Shown here piece by piece: positions 26,996-36,700 of a DNA stretch of 43,055 nucleotides (position 1 is its first letter; each line of letters opens with the position of its first letter). A program made the translations under genes and the position numbers. This DNA comes from Kyrpidia sp. GTDB taxonomy: Bacteria > Bacillota > Bacilli > Kyrpidiales > Kyrpidiaceae. The notes under the pieces were generated by a model that searched no databases, was not told the origin of the DNA, and saw only the letters and a program-made list of their open reading frames with translations. The stretch lies in assembly GCA_029960885.1 (NCBI GenBank), contig JASBVV010000015.1:1-43055 (forward strand), given 5' to 3'.

Positions 26996-27583
26996 GTGGC
27001 GCGGGAGTTGGTCCTGGCATCGGGTTCTCCCCGGCGAGAGGCTCTTCTTCGCGGCGTGGGTTGCCGTTTTGATATCGTCGTACCCGAAGTGGAGGAGTCG
27101 TACGATCCATCGTGGCCTCCGGGGCGAATTGTGAGGGAGCTGGCCCGGAAAAAGGCCCGGTGGGCGGCTTTCCGGCGACCCCGGGCATTGGTGATCGGGG
27201 CCGATACCGTGGTGGTGGTCGATCGACGAATCCTGGGAAAGCCGTCCTCGCCGGAGGAGGCGTATCGCATGCTGATGGAGTTGCAGGGGCGGACGCACAC
27301 GGTGTACTCGGGAGTGGCCGTGATCGATCCCGCCGTCGGCCGGGAAGAAACCGGGTTTCGCTCGACGGAAGTCAGGATGCGACCGTTGTCCGAGCGCGAG
27401 GTGCGGGCGTATGTCCACACCGGAGAGGCCATGGACAAAGCGGGTGCCTACGCCATCCAAGGGGTGGGCGCACTGTTGGTCGATTCCATTGTCGGGGATT
27501 ATTTCACCGTGGTGGGTCTTCCCTTGACGCTTCTGGACGGACTGTTGCGTTCGTTTGATGCGGGGTTGTTCCCGGCCGGGTAA
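26996..27583 (+). CDS. maf: Maf nucleotide pyrophosphatase
   Basis: 195-aa Maf/HAM1-like nucleotide pyrophosphatase. N-terminal LASGSPRREALL is the Maf signature; GADTVVVVDRRILGKP and the KAGAYAIQGVGALLVDSIVGDY region complete the active site. Maf hydrolyses non-canonical nucleoside triphosphates such as dTTP/UTP analogues and has been linked to septum control. GTG 26996. The order maf-radC-mreBCD-minCD is the same as in B. subtilis. Confidence 0.95.
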   Translation: MARELVLASGSPRREALLRGVGCRFDIVVPEVEESYDPSWPPGRIVRELARKKARWAAFRRPRALVIGADTVVVVDRRILGKPSSPEEAYRMLMELQGRTHTVYSGVAVIDPAVGREETGFRSTEVRMRPLSEREVRAYVHTGEAMDKAGAYAIQGVGALLVDSIVGDYFTVVGLPLTLLDGLLRSFDAGLFPAG

Positions 27584-27626
27584 CGCGGCTTGAGCGGTCT
27601 CCAACCATGTGGGGGAGGGGATCGCC

Positions 27627-28316
27627 GTGAATGTGGACAAGATCCTGGTCAAGGACGTACCTCCGGCCGAAAGGCCCCGTGAACGTCTGCTGACTTTTGG
27701 GCCGGAGCCGTTGACGAATGCGGAACTGCTTGCTATCCTCTTACGGACGGGGAGCCAGGGACGATCCGCTCTGGAGTTGGCCCAGAGACTGCTGACCCGG
27801 TTTGAAGGGTTGGCGGGGCTGCTCGAGGCGGACAGCCGGGAATTGATGGAGGAGTCCGGGATGGGCCCGGCCAAGGCGACCCAGATCTTGGCCGCTCTGG
27901 AATTGGGTCGACGGGTGCAGCGGGTGGACCGGAGCGCGCTTGCGCCCATCCACTCGCCGAAGGATGTGGCGGCCCGCCTCATGGAACGTCTGCAATTTCT
28001 TCAAAAAGAACATTTTGTGGTCCTGCATCTCGATACGAAACATCGGGTGCTGGGCGAAGAGGTGGTTTCGGTCGGCACGTTGAACGCTTCCCTCGTTCAT
28101 CCCAGGGAGATTTTTCGGACAGCGGTCAAGCGCAGCGCCGCGGCCGTGGTATGTGCGCACAACCACCCCAGCGGGGATCCGACTCCGAGTCCGGAGGATG
28201 TGGACGTGACGAAGCGTGTATTGGAAGCGGGCCGGATTATCGGCATCGATCTGGTGGATCATGTGGTGATCGGTCGAGGGACCTACGTCAGCATGCGAGA
28301 GCTCGGGCTCATCTGA
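27627..28316 (+). CDS. radC: RadC family protein (JAB/MPN domain)
   Basis: 229 aa from GTG 27627 behind GGGGGAGGGG; GTG 27609 is possible but has no ribosome site. N-terminal helix-hairpin-helix region (TNAELLAILLRTG ... GMGPAKATQILAALELGRR) and a C-terminal JAMM metalloprotease-like domain with HNHPSGD at 178-184. Despite the name, a role in DNA repair is not supported for the family in general and the biochemical activity remains unclear. Confidence 0.95.
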   Translation: MNVDKILVKDVPPAERPRERLLTFGPEPLTNAELLAILLRTGSQGRSALELAQRLLTRFEGLAGLLEADSRELMEESGMGPAKATQILAALELGRRVQRVDRSALAPIHSPKDVAARLMERLQFLQKEHFVVLHLDTKHRVLGEEVVSVGTLNASLVHPREIFRTAVKRSAAAVVCAHNHPSGDPTPSPEDVDVTKRVLEAGRIIGIDLVDHVVIGRGTYVSMRELGLI

Positions 28317-28342
28317 ACGTGGAGCGGCGGCAACAGTCGGGC

Positions 28343-29456
<1,114 letters not shown>

Positions 29457-29537
29457 GTCCGGGCGTGGGTAGGGACCGGTTTTTCGCGGGGGATCGGGTG
29501 AAGTGACTCGCCAGAACAGGGGAAGGGCGGGAGGAGG

Positions 29538-30383
29538 TTGTACGACAAAGTCGTTCGGCGGCGAATGGCGGCGGCCGGTGCTCTGATGGTTGCGGCGGGG
29601 CTCTTTGCGGCGACCGCCGGAGAGCGGCGGGCCGTCACGTGGCCGGAACGGGTGATCGGCGATACGGTGGCGGCCGTGCAGGGGTGGCTGTACCGGCCCG
29701 CAGGCGCCGTGGCCCAGTTTTTCGGGAATCTCAAAGACCTCCAAAACGTCTATGAAGAAAACGCCGTGTTGAAAGCGTCGCTGCACAACTATTTTGCGTT
29801 GCAGGCCCAAGTCAACGATTTGGAAACGGAGAATGAGCGCCTGCGAAAGATTGCGGGATTGATGCAGTCGCCGCGTGGGAAAACACTCATTCCCGCCAAT
29901 GTGGTCGACCGCCAGCCCGATCTTTGGCATGACATCATCACCATCGATGTGGGGACTGCGGAAGGTGTGCAGAAGGACATGGCGGTGGTCACGGCGGACA
30001 ATGCGCTGGTGGGACGGGTGACGGAAGTCCGGGATCACAGCGCCGTGGTCCAGTTGCTGACGGACACTTCCCGGCAGACGGTGGGGATTTCCGCGCTGAT
30101 TCTGGGCGTCGGACCCACACCGCCGTCGGGGATCATCAGCAAAGTCAGCCCGGACCAACGGACGGTTCAGATGACGTCCATTGGAATGGATTATACCATT
30201 AAACCCGGGCTGATCGTGGAGACGTCGGGATTTGGCGGGTTGTTCCCGAAGGGACTGATCGTCGGGACGGTGAGTTCCGTGGCCCGGGGCGAGGACGGAT
30301 TGACCCAGACCGCCATCGTCACGCCACTGGCCAACCTCGACAACCTTCAGGAAGTGTTCGTGGTGCGTCGAAATGGGGGCTGA
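29538..30383 (+). CDS. mreC: MreC, cell-shape protein
   Basis: 281-aa bitopic membrane protein. One N-terminal helix (about 8-27), then a coiled coil (about 65-95, NVYEENAVLKASL ... LETENERLRKIAG) and two beta-barrel domains in the extracytoplasmic part (IPANVVDRQPDLWHD; PKGLIVGTVSSV). MreC links MreB and MreD to penicillin-binding proteins. TTG 29538 directly follows GGGAGGAGG, which is unusually close; no better start is seen. Confidence 0.95.
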   Translation: MYDKVVRRRMAAAGALMVAAGLFAATAGERRAVTWPERVIGDTVAAVQGWLYRPAGAVAQFFGNLKDLQNVYEENAVLKASLHNYFALQAQVNDLETENERLRKIAGLMQSPRGKTLIPANVVDRQPDLWHDIITIDVGTAEGVQKDMAVVTADNALVGRVTEVRDHSAVVQLLTDTSRQTVGISALILGVGPTPPSGIISKVSPDQRTVQMTSIGMDYTIKPGLIVETSGFGGLFPKGLIVGTVSSVARGEDGLTQTAIVTPLANLDNLQEVFVVRRNGG

Positions 30384-30386
30384 GCG

Positions 30387-30896
30387 GTGAAAGCCGGATG
30401 GCTATTCGCCCTGTTGGTGGCGGCATTCGTGTTTCGCTCGACGATTCTCCAGGCTCTCGGTTTGCAGGGGGCCTACCTGAATCTGGACATCGTCCTTCTC
30501 ACCGTGGCTGCCGTCCTGCGGGGCCCGTGGAATGCCGTCGGGTTGGCGGTCATGATCGGATTTTTGGAAGATCTGATGTTCGGGCGGTGGCTGGGCTTAC
30601 ACGCCGTGTGGCTGGGTGCGGTGGTGTTTGCCGTGGGCTGGGCGGTGAGGCCGTTGTTTCGCAAGCCCCTGTTTGTGCACGTGCTGGCGGTGGTGGCGAC
30701 CACCGGCGTTTACGAAGGCGGTTTGTATATCCTGGGGCGGTTGCTCGGGGATTGGCCGGTGGCCCCGGTGGTGGTTGAGGAACGACTTCTGTTGGCCATG
30801 TTTTGGAACGGGCTGATCGTCTTGCTGGGGTACCCCCTGTGGCGGCGGCTCCTGCAGCCCGCCAGGGAGGATTTTTTGCCGTCGACGCCGAAGTAA
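30387..30896 (+). CDS. mreD: MreD, cell-shape membrane protein
   Basis: 169-aa polytopic membrane protein with five or six hydrophobic helices and little else. GTG 30387 lies three bases after the mreC stop. FLEDLMFGRWLGLHAVWLGA is the typical MreD central stretch. It forms the elongasome core with MreC. Confidence 0.92.
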   Translation: MKAGWLFALLVAAFVFRSTILQALGLQGAYLNLDIVLLTVAAVLRGPWNAVGLAVMIGFLEDLMFGRWLGLHAVWLGAVVFAVGWAVRPLFRKPLFVHVLAVVATTGVYEGGLYILGRLLGDWPVAPVVVEERLLLAMFWNGLIVLLGYPLWRRLLQPAREDFLPSTPK

Positions 30897-30935
30897 TGCA
30901 CCAAATCGTGCTTGTCGCCGGTGTGGGAGGCTGCC

Positions 30936-31667
30936 ATGGCGCAACGTGAGCGGAGGGAAGAACCGAGGAAGTCGCCGGTCACCATTAAGGGCGTGCGCGA
31001 TCATCTCGTTTTTTACTTGGATGACGCGTGTGCGTTCGGCGATATTCTTCTGGATCTCGATGAAAAATTGAACGGAGCTCAGGCCCGCCTGTTGTCCGGC
31101 GCACAAATGGATGTTTCCATCCACACCGGGAGCCGGGATCTCAGCGATTGGGAGCGGGATGCGGTGCGCAGGGCCGTCTCCCGCACGGGCAATCTGCTCG
31201 TTCGCGAGTTTGTCTCGGACAGCGGAAGGCAAACGGTGAAGTATGAACCCCGGTTGGTGTACGGGCCCGTACGGGCCGGCCAGGTGGTGGTTCATCCCGG
31301 GGACCTCGTCGTGATCGGGGACGTGAATCCGGGCGCCTTGGTTGTGGCGGAGGGGGATGTGTACGTCCTCGGGGCTCTTCGGGGAGTCGCCCACGCCGGA
31401 TCCCAAGGCGACCGGGAGGCCGTGATCGCGGCGGCCGATTTTCGGCCGTCTCAGATTCGGATTGCCGATATCATTTCCGAACCTCCCGTGGACCGGATGC
31501 CCGGCGTGGTGTATTTTGAATATGCGTACATCGACGGGGACGGGGTGAGGGTGGACAAGCTTTGGACGTTACATGGGCGGCGTCCCCGGCGTGGCGCCGA
31601 AGTTCGGGGGACGGGCGGGGAGCGAAAGGGGATCGGGGACGCGCGCGGCCCGGCAGATCTCCTGTAA
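30936..31667 (+). CDS. minC: MinC, septum-site inhibitor
   Basis: 243 aa from ATG 30936 behind GGGAGG; in-frame codons upstream lack a ribosome site. The N-terminal FtsZ-inhibiting domain (about 10-110) is followed by the C-terminal beta-helix domain with hydrophobic repeats (GDLVVIGDVNPGALVVAEGD, VYVLGALRGVAHAG) that dimerises and binds MinD. It prevents Z-ring assembly at poles. The last 40 residues are an extension rich in G, R and D. Confidence 0.94.
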   Translation: MAQRERREEPRKSPVTIKGVRDHLVFYLDDACAFGDILLDLDEKLNGAQARLLSGAQMDVSIHTGSRDLSDWERDAVRRAVSRTGNLLVREFVSDSGRQTVKYEPRLVYGPVRAGQVVVHPGDLVVIGDVNPGALVVAEGDVYVLGALRGVAHAGSQGDREAVIAAADFRPSQIRIADIISEPPVDRMPGVVYFEYAYIDGDGVRVDKLWTLHGRRPRRGAEVRGTGGERKGIGDARGPADLL

Positions 31668-31694
31668 TATCCGGGCGGAGGGAGGGGGTGCGCC

Positions 31695-32495
31695 ATGGGG
31701 GAAGCAGTGGTGATCACGTCGGGGAAGGGCGGCGTCGGCAAGACGACGTCCACCGCCAACATCGGACTCGCTTTGGCGCTGATGGGAAAGCGGGTGTGTC
31801 TGGTCGATGCGGATATCGGTCTGCGCAACCTCGATGTGGTCCTGGGGTTGGAAAACCGCATTTTGTTCGATGTGGTGGATGTGGCTCAGGGCGAGTGCCG
31901 GCTGGAACAGGCGCTGATCCAGGATAAGCGGGTCGACCGGCTGTCCCTGTTGCCCGCCTCTCAGACCAAGGATAAAAGCGCCCTGACCCCGGATGTGATG
32001 CGCAAGATCGTGGGAGATGTGAAGGTGCAGTTCGAATTCGTCTTGATCGATTGCCCGGCGGGCATTGAACAAGGGTTCCGGGTGGCGGTGGCCGGGGCGG
32101 ATCGGGCGATCATCGTCGCCACCCCCGAACATGCGGCGGTGCGGGATGCCGACCGGGTGATCGGCCTGCTGCAGGGCGAAAGGGTTCAGGATACGAAGCT
32201 GGTCATCAACCGGGTTCGTCCCTCGATGATGCGCCAAGGGGACATGTTGGAGATCGAAGAGGTGGTATCCATCCTCGCCGTTGACCTTTTGGGAGTGATT
32301 CCCGACGATGAGGCGGTGATCCGCGGGGGAAATCATGGCGAGCCGGTGGTGCTGACGCAAGGGTCGAAGGCGGGACAGGCGTATCGGAATATCGCCAGGC
32401 GGATCCTGGGAGAGCCGGTTCCCCTCATGCCTCTGGAAGAGAACGGAGGCGGCTGGATCGGCCGGCTGCGACGGTTGATGGGCTTCGGCCGTTGA
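31695..32495 (+). CDS. minD: MinD, septum-site ATPase
   Basis: 266-aa ParA/MinD ATPase that recruits MinC to the membrane. Deviant Walker A KGGVGKTT at 11-18 with signature Lys11; VDADIGLRNLDVVLGLE follows. The C-terminal amphipathic membrane-targeting helix is visible as GGWIGRLRRLMGFGR. ATG 31695 follows GGAGGGAGGGGG. MinE and DivIVA are not in the window; Bacilli use DivIVA/MinJ. Confidence 0.97.
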   Translation: MGEAVVITSGKGGVGKTTSTANIGLALALMGKRVCLVDADIGLRNLDVVLGLENRILFDVVDVAQGECRLEQALIQDKRVDRLSLLPASQTKDKSALTPDVMRKIVGDVKVQFEFVLIDCPAGIEQGFRVAVAGADRAIIVATPEHAAVRDADRVIGLLQGERVQDTKLVINRVRPSMMRQGDMLEIEEVVSILAVDLLGVIPDDEAVIRGGNHGEPVVLTQGSKAGQAYRNIARRILGEPVPLMPLEENGGGWIGRLRRLMGFGR

Positions 32496-32529
32496 CCGCC
32501 CCTCGCTTTCTCCCCGCTTGGGCCTGCGC

Positions 32530-32535
32530 TATAAT
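32530..32535 (+). promoter_or_regulatory. Possible -10 box before the SEDS gene
   Basis: A consensus TATAAT at 32530-32535, 23 bases before the start codon, between minD and the SEDS gene. No good -35 at 17 bp; assignment is weak. Confidence 0.4.
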
Positions 32536-32558
32536 GGGCGGGGGAAGGAGGGTGGGGT

Positions 32559-33697
32559 GTGACGTCAGGCACTTGGCTGAAACGGTTGGACTGGTCCATC
32601 GTCGTCGTGCTTCTGATCATCGGATGTTTCAGCGTGGTGAACATTGCCAGTGCCACCCACGCCGCCGCCTATTATGGCAGACAAATCATTTGGTTTGCAG
32701 TGGGATTTGCCTGTATGGGGATTGTCGTTGCCGTCGGGGATCAGCGCCTGGCTGAGTGGTGGAAACCGCTTTATTGGATCGGAATCGTGCTTCTCGTGGC
32801 GGTTTTTTTGTTCGGCACAGAGATCAATGGGGCCAGGGCGTGGTTCAGCCTGAGGGTGTTCAACGTCCAGCCCTCGGAATATATGAAGCTGGCGACCATT
32901 GTCGCCTTGGCTCGTTATTTTTCCCGATTCGAGGAGAGCGAGAACATACGGTTTCGCGATTTATTGGTGCCGATCGGGTTAATCGGGCTTCCGTTTGTGC
33001 TCATTGTCGTTGAACCCGATCTGGGCATGGGTGTGGTGATGGTCGCCACGGGTGCGGGGATGTTCATGGTGTCGGGGGTCCGTTGGCGATACCTGTTGGT
33101 GTTGTTTGTCGCGGGCGCCGCGATGATCGCCTCCTTGGTCGTACTTTACCATGTCGATCCTCACCTGTTTTTCAAGATCATCAAGCCCTATCAGCTGGAC
33201 CGTTTGGTGGCATTTCGCGATCCGGAGAAATATCTGGCACCGGATGAAACCGGGAACGCGCCCGGGTATCACACCTATGAGTCGCTGATCGCCGTCGGAT
33301 CGGGAGGCCTGTGGGGGGAAGGGTTTGGGCAGGGGCCCCAAACCCAGGGGGGATTTGTGCCCGAAAACTACACAGACTTCATTTTTTCGGTGCTAGCGAG
33401 GAATGGGGATTTGCCGGCAGCGTCTGCCTGCTTCTTCTCTATCTTTTTTTCTTTTATCGGATGGCACGGATCGCCATGGAAACCCGGGATGCGTACGGGA
33501 CCTGCTTGGTGGCCGGAGTGTTTGCCATGTTTTTTGCCCAGGTATTTGAAAATATAGGAATGAACATTGGGCTCATGCCCATTACGGGAATCACCCTTCC
33601 CTTCATGAGTTACGGAGGAAGTTCCATCGCCACGTCGATGATGGCTGTGGGTCTGGTGCTCAGTGTGGGACTGCGCCGGAAAAAGACCATGTTTTGA
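32559..33697 (+). pseudogene. rodA: RodA/FtsW-family SEDS glycosyltransferase, interrupted by a one-base frameshift
   Basis: Polytopic peptidoglycan polymerase of the SEDS family. The first frame (GTG 32559, AAGGAGGGTG ahead) codes membrane helices and the conserved GGLWGEGFGQGPQ and FVPENYTDFIFSVLA. After Ala280 (codon 33396-33398) the frame leaves the family and stops at 33557. Reading on from GAG at 33398 restores the expected EEWGFAGSVCLLLLYL and the C-terminal GITLPFMSYGGSSI, ending at 33697. One G is therefore missing relative to the expected GCG-GAG. The joined product would be about 379 aa, normal for RodA. No slippery heptamer is visible. Either a real lesion or a sequence error. Confidence 0.85.
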
Positions 33698-33709
33698 TCT
33701 TCGCTGCTC

Positions 33710-33739
33710 GTCATACCCGCCTCCGACTTCTCATATGAG
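33710..33739 (+). promoter_or_regulatory. Sigma-E-like promoter of spoIVFAB
   Basis: GTCATACC (33710-33717), 14-base spacer, CATATGAG (33732-33739), near the sigma-E pattern. spoIVF is sigma-E dependent in B. subtilis. A start near 33746 excludes GTG 33739 as the spoIVFA start and favours ATG 33772. Confidence 0.55.
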
Positions 33740-33771
33740 TGAGTGAGGACATGGAGCGGGAGAGGATGCCG

Positions 33772-34524
33772 ATGGATTGGGATGCGGTCAAGCGGCGTCG
33801 GATGGCGAGGGAAGCCGGGGAGGCCGGGGATCGAAGGGGGATTGAGCCCCCGGACGAGTGGCCCTGGACGAGTCGCAACGAGTTTCGATCCCGGCTGCCG
33901 GCCGGACGGGATGGGCGCCACCGCCGATCGGCGGCCGGCGGTCCGTCCCGGGGCGGATCGGCCTGGCAGGTTCTCGGCGCCGCGGTGCTGGCGGGCGGGG
34001 TGTACGCGGCTTTCCATCACGAGGGAGGCGTGTCGGACCGGGTGAAAGCGGTGGCGGAAAGGGCGCTGACCGAACAAGCCCACTGGAGTGATGTCTCCGG
34101 TTGGATTCAGGAGGTGGCCGGGGGCGGACTGGCCCTTCCGGTCATGGAATCCGGCTCCGGCTCAAGCCCGATTTGGTCGGCTCCGCTCTCCGGCACCATC
34201 GTGCAGGATTACAGTCCCCAGCGTCCATGGGTGGTCTTTGACGGCGTTCCCGGCGCCGCGGCGGCGGCGGCGGGCAAGGGGATTGTCGAACAGGTGGATC
34301 GCCGGGATCCGTATGGATTGTATGTGGTGGTCAATCATGGGGCGAAAGGGAAAACGCTTTACGGGACCCTGGGGGATGTCCAGGTGAAAAAGGGGGATTA
34401 CGTATATCCCGGACAGGCGCTCGGGCATTTGGCCGGGCAGCGGCCGGCCCGCTTGCTTTTCGGGTATATCGTTGACGGCCGGTATGCCGACCCGCACACG
34501 GTGCTGGACGGAAAGGGGCGTTGA
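33772..34524 (+). CDS. spoIVFA: SpoIVFA-like protein with degenerate LytM/M23 domain
   Basis: 250 aa from ATG 33772 (GGGAGAGG six bases ahead; ATG 33751 and 33766 are alternatives). Arginine-rich cytoplasmic N-terminus, one membrane helix (QVLGAAVLAGGVYAAF), then a C-terminal peptidase M23-like barrel (GKGIVEQVDRRDPYGLYVVV, VKKGDYVYPGQALGHL) without the zinc histidines, so not catalytic. In B. subtilis SpoIVFA anchors BofA and the SpoIVFB protease in the outer forespore membrane, holding pro-sigma-K processing in check until SpoIVB cleaves it. Identification rests on this architecture and the adjacent spoIVFB. Confidence 0.82.
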   Translation: MDWDAVKRRRMAREAGEAGDRRGIEPPDEWPWTSRNEFRSRLPAGRDGRHRRSAAGGPSRGGSAWQVLGAAVLAGGVYAAFHHEGGVSDRVKAVAERALTEQAHWSDVSGWIQEVAGGGLALPVMESGSGSSPIWSAPLSGTIVQDYSPQRPWVVFDGVPGAAAAAAGKGIVEQVDRRDPYGLYVVVNHGAKGKTLYGTLGDVQVKKGDYVYPGQALGHLAGQRPARLLFGYIVDGRYADPHTVLDGKGR

Positions 34525-34526
34525 CG

Positions 34527-35411
34527 GTGTCGACCGGACTTCCGGGCTGGAGGATGCCCCTGCGGGTGCATCCTCTCTTTTTGTTCCTCCTGATCCTGGC
34601 GGCGGCTTCCGGCCTGGTGTGGGAAGTGGCGGTTGTCTTTTGCGTCGTCGCGCTCCATGAACTGGCCCACGTGGTCGTGGCCCGGGCCTTGGGCTATCGG
34701 GTTCGGGAAATGACCCTTCTCCCGTTTGGGGGGGTCGCGGTCATCGAGCCGAAGTTTTCCCGGTGGTCTCCGGATGACGAGGTGTGGATCGCGGCGGCGG
34801 GCCCTCTGTGCAACGGCCTGCAGATTGCGGCGGCGTTGGCGTTGTATTCGGCTCAGCTTTGGACGGAAGGGTTTGCAGCCTTTTTCGTGCGGGTCAATCT
34901 CACCATTGCCCTCTTCAACCTTTTGCCGGCCCTGCCCCTGGACGGAGGCCGGATTTGGCGGGCCATGGGCAGCCGCACCTTCGGATACGGGCGGGCGGGG
35001 GAATTGGCGGTGGGGAGCGCATTCTGGTGCTCCGGGGCGCTGGCCGTCCTTGGAACCGGCACCGCCCTCTGGGGGACGCCTCACGTGGGCATGTGGGGGT
35101 TGGCCCTGTTTCTGGCTGTGTCCGCCCGGCACAGCCAGCGCGAAGTGCCCTATGAGTCCGTCAAATGGCTGTACGGGTTGCGGGGCAAGGTGGGCGAGGA
35201 ACCCGTGGCGGTGCGTTCGTTGGCGGTGAACCGCCGGGTCAGAGCCGGGGATATCGCCCGGTACTTCGCCCCGAACGCTTTTCATGTGATCGCGGTTCTC
35301 GATGATGCGGGGAGCGTGGCGTTTATTCTGGAGGAGAAAGAATTCCTGGATTTTCTCTTCGCCCCGGGCGGGTTTGGCAAGGCGATCGGGGAATGGCGCC
35401 CGGGTTCCTGA
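34527..35411 (+). CDS. spoIVFB: SpoIVFB, intramembrane site-2 metalloprotease
   Basis: Membrane-embedded zinc protease that cleaves pro-sigma-K in the mother cell. 294 aa from GTG 34527 (AAAGGGG eight bases ahead; TTG 34521 overlapping the spoIVFA stop is the alternative). Zinc motif HELAH at 44-48 within a hydrophobic helix, second motif LFNLLPALPLDGG with Asp139. Several further helices, then a soluble C-terminal domain (about 205-294) that reads like the ATP-sensing CBS-type tail of SpoIVFB. Its pair with spoIVFA is the typical spoIVF operon. Confidence 0.92.
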   Translation: MSTGLPGWRMPLRVHPLFLFLLILAAASGLVWEVAVVFCVVALHELAHVVVARALGYRVREMTLLPFGGVAVIEPKFSRWSPDDEVWIAAAGPLCNGLQIAAALALYSAQLWTEGFAAFFVRVNLTIALFNLLPALPLDGGRIWRAMGSRTFGYGRAGELAVGSAFWCSGALAVLGTGTALWGTPHVGMWGLALFLAVSARHSQREVPYESVKWLYGLRGKVGEEPVAVRSLAVNRRVRAGDIARYFAPNAFHVIAVLDDAGSVAFILEEKEFLDFLFAPGGFGKAIGEWRPGS

Positions 35412-35516
35412 TGTGTGACGAACCGGATGTGAGGCGGTGCACGCGGTACCCGGACCGTGCGGCTCCATTGCCGGTCTCAAGACCGCCACGGCCACGGTCC
35501 GGAGATCGCGAGCCGT

Positions 35517-35546
35517 TTGACATCCCCTCTCGGGATCTGTTAAGAT
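35517..35546 (+). promoter_or_regulatory. Sigma-A promoter of the rplU operon
   Basis: Perfect -35 TTGACA (35517-35522), -10 TAAGAT (35541-35546), 18-bp spacer. The expected start is near 35553. The 105 bases upstream, back to the spoIVFB stop, hold no gene. Confidence 0.7.
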
Positions 35547-35552
35547 TATCCG

Positions 35553-35660
35553 GTAGGTGTGCGCGGTTGTGCACCACAACCACATGCCCCGGGTCGGCCA
35601 AATTCCGCGGGGTGCGCGGATGCCCGGCGCAGTGAGTCTGGGTGTGAGGGGGTGTTGGGA
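35553..35660 (+). ncRNA. Structured rplU 5' leader (candidate L21 leader)
   Basis: About 108 bases of leader between promoter and rplU. It contains a 7-bp hairpin GGTTGTG-CAC-CACAACC (35565-35581) and a second G/C-rich inverted repeat around CCCCG ... CGGGG (about 35586-35612). Firmicute rplU genes carry an autoregulatory L21 leader of this size. I cannot check its consensus here, so this is a candidate based on position and folding. Confidence 0.5.
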
Positions 35661-35972
35661 GTGTACGCGATTATGCAGACCGGTGGAAAACAATACCGGG
35701 TACAGGTCGGCGACATCATTTATGTGGAAAAATTGCCTGTCGACGAAGGGGCCGAGGTGGAGATCCCGGAGGTTCTTCTGCTCGGCACGGACGACGGTGT
35801 CGTGGTGGGAACCCCGTTGGTCCAAGGGGCCAGGATCAGGGCCACCGTCGTGAAACAGGGGAAGGCGAAGAAGATCATCGTATATAAATACAAGCCGAAG
35901 AAGAACTATCGGCGAAAGTACGGGCATCGCCAACCGTGGACGAAATTGCGCATCGAGGCGATCGAAGGTTGA
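35661..35972 (+). CDS. rplU: 50S ribosomal protein L21
   Basis: 103 aa, the exact family length, from GTG 35661. [16 protein letters not shown] at the start and the basic [20 protein letters not shown] near the end are L21 signatures. First gene of the rplU-prp-rpmA operon, the universal Firmicute arrangement. Confidence 0.98.
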   Translation: MYAIMQTGGKQYRVQVGDIIYVEKLPVDEGAEVEIPEVLLLGTDDGVVVGTPLVQGARIRATVVKQGKAKKIIVYKYKPKKNYRRKYGHRQPWTKLRIEAIEG

Positions 35973-36319
35973 TTCGGGTGAGGGTGGAGCGGGACGGGCA
36001 GGGCCGCATTCGCCGGTTGAAGGTCAACGGCCACGCCGGTTGGTCGGAGGCTGGCCAGGATATCGTGTGTGCCGCGGTGTCGGCGCTGACGCTGAACCTG
36101 GTGAACAGTTGCCGGGGTCTGTTGAATGTCACCCTGCCGGTCAGGGCGAGAAACGGGTTTCTCGACCTGGACGTTCCCGCGGACCTGCCCGATGACGTCT
36201 CGGAAAAGGTTCAGTTGTTGATGGAGAGCTGCGTGTTCGGCTTGTGGCAGACGGCCCGGCAATATCGCCATCACGTGACGATATCCGGAGAAGTGCAGGG
36301 GAGGTGGAGATCGTGTTGA
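35969..36319 (+). CDS. prp: Prp (YsxB), cysteine protease that processes L27
   Basis: 116 aa from TTG 35969, overlapping the rplU stop. Catalytic His22 and Cys34 ([21 protein letters not shown]) stand at the same positions as described for Staphylococcus aureus Prp. Prp removes the N-terminal extension of ribosomal protein L27, an essential step in Firmicutes. The L27 encoded directly downstream carries such an extension. Start selection follows homologue N-termini (MIRVRVERD); the ribosome site is weak, which fits translational coupling. Confidence 0.93.
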   Translation: MIRVRVERDGQGRIRRLKVNGHAGWSEAGQDIVCAAVSALTLNLVNSCRGLLNVTLPVRARNGFLDLDVPADLPDDVSEKVQLLMESCVFGLWQTARQYRHHVTISGEVQGRWRSC

Positions 36320-36609
36320 AGTGGGATCTGCAATGGTTTGCGACAAAGAAGGGCGTGGGCAGCACCCGGAACGGTCGGGACAGCATCTCCAAGCGCCTCG
36401 GGGTCAAGCGCTACGATGGTCAGTTCGTGACCGCGGGGAGCATCCTGGTCCGCCAGCGGGGCACGAAGATTTACCCCGGGCGCAATGTCGGCCGGGGCGG
36501 AGATGACACGCTGTTTGCCAAGGTGGATGGCCATGTGAAGTTTGAACGGGTGGGACGGGACCGAAAGCGGGTCAGTGTCTATCCCGCCGAGCAAGCCGCC
36601 GAAGTTTGA
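36313..36609 (+). CDS. rpmA: 50S ribosomal protein L27 with Prp-cleavable N-terminal extension
   Basis: 98 aa from GTG 36313 behind GGGGAGGTGG, overlapping the prp stop. The N-terminus [16 protein letters not shown] carries the Firmicute extension; cleavage by Prp is expected between Phe9 and Ala10. The rest ([35 protein letters not shown]) is canonical L27. Trp replaces hydrophobic residues at two positions of the usual LDLQFFA motif, which may reflect co-variation with this Prp. Confidence 0.98.
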   Translation: MLKWDLQWFATKKGVGSTRNGRDSISKRLGVKRYDGQFVTAGSILVRQRGTKIYPGRNVGRGGDDTLFAKVDGHVKFERVGRDRKRVSVYPAEQAAEV

Positions 36610-36700
36610 GTGAATGCCCGCCCGGGGTTTCACTCTCCGGGTGACCGGCGGGAACGCCGGCGTTGCGGTGTGAAAAGGAAAAACCTTCATTGTCCGGGTC

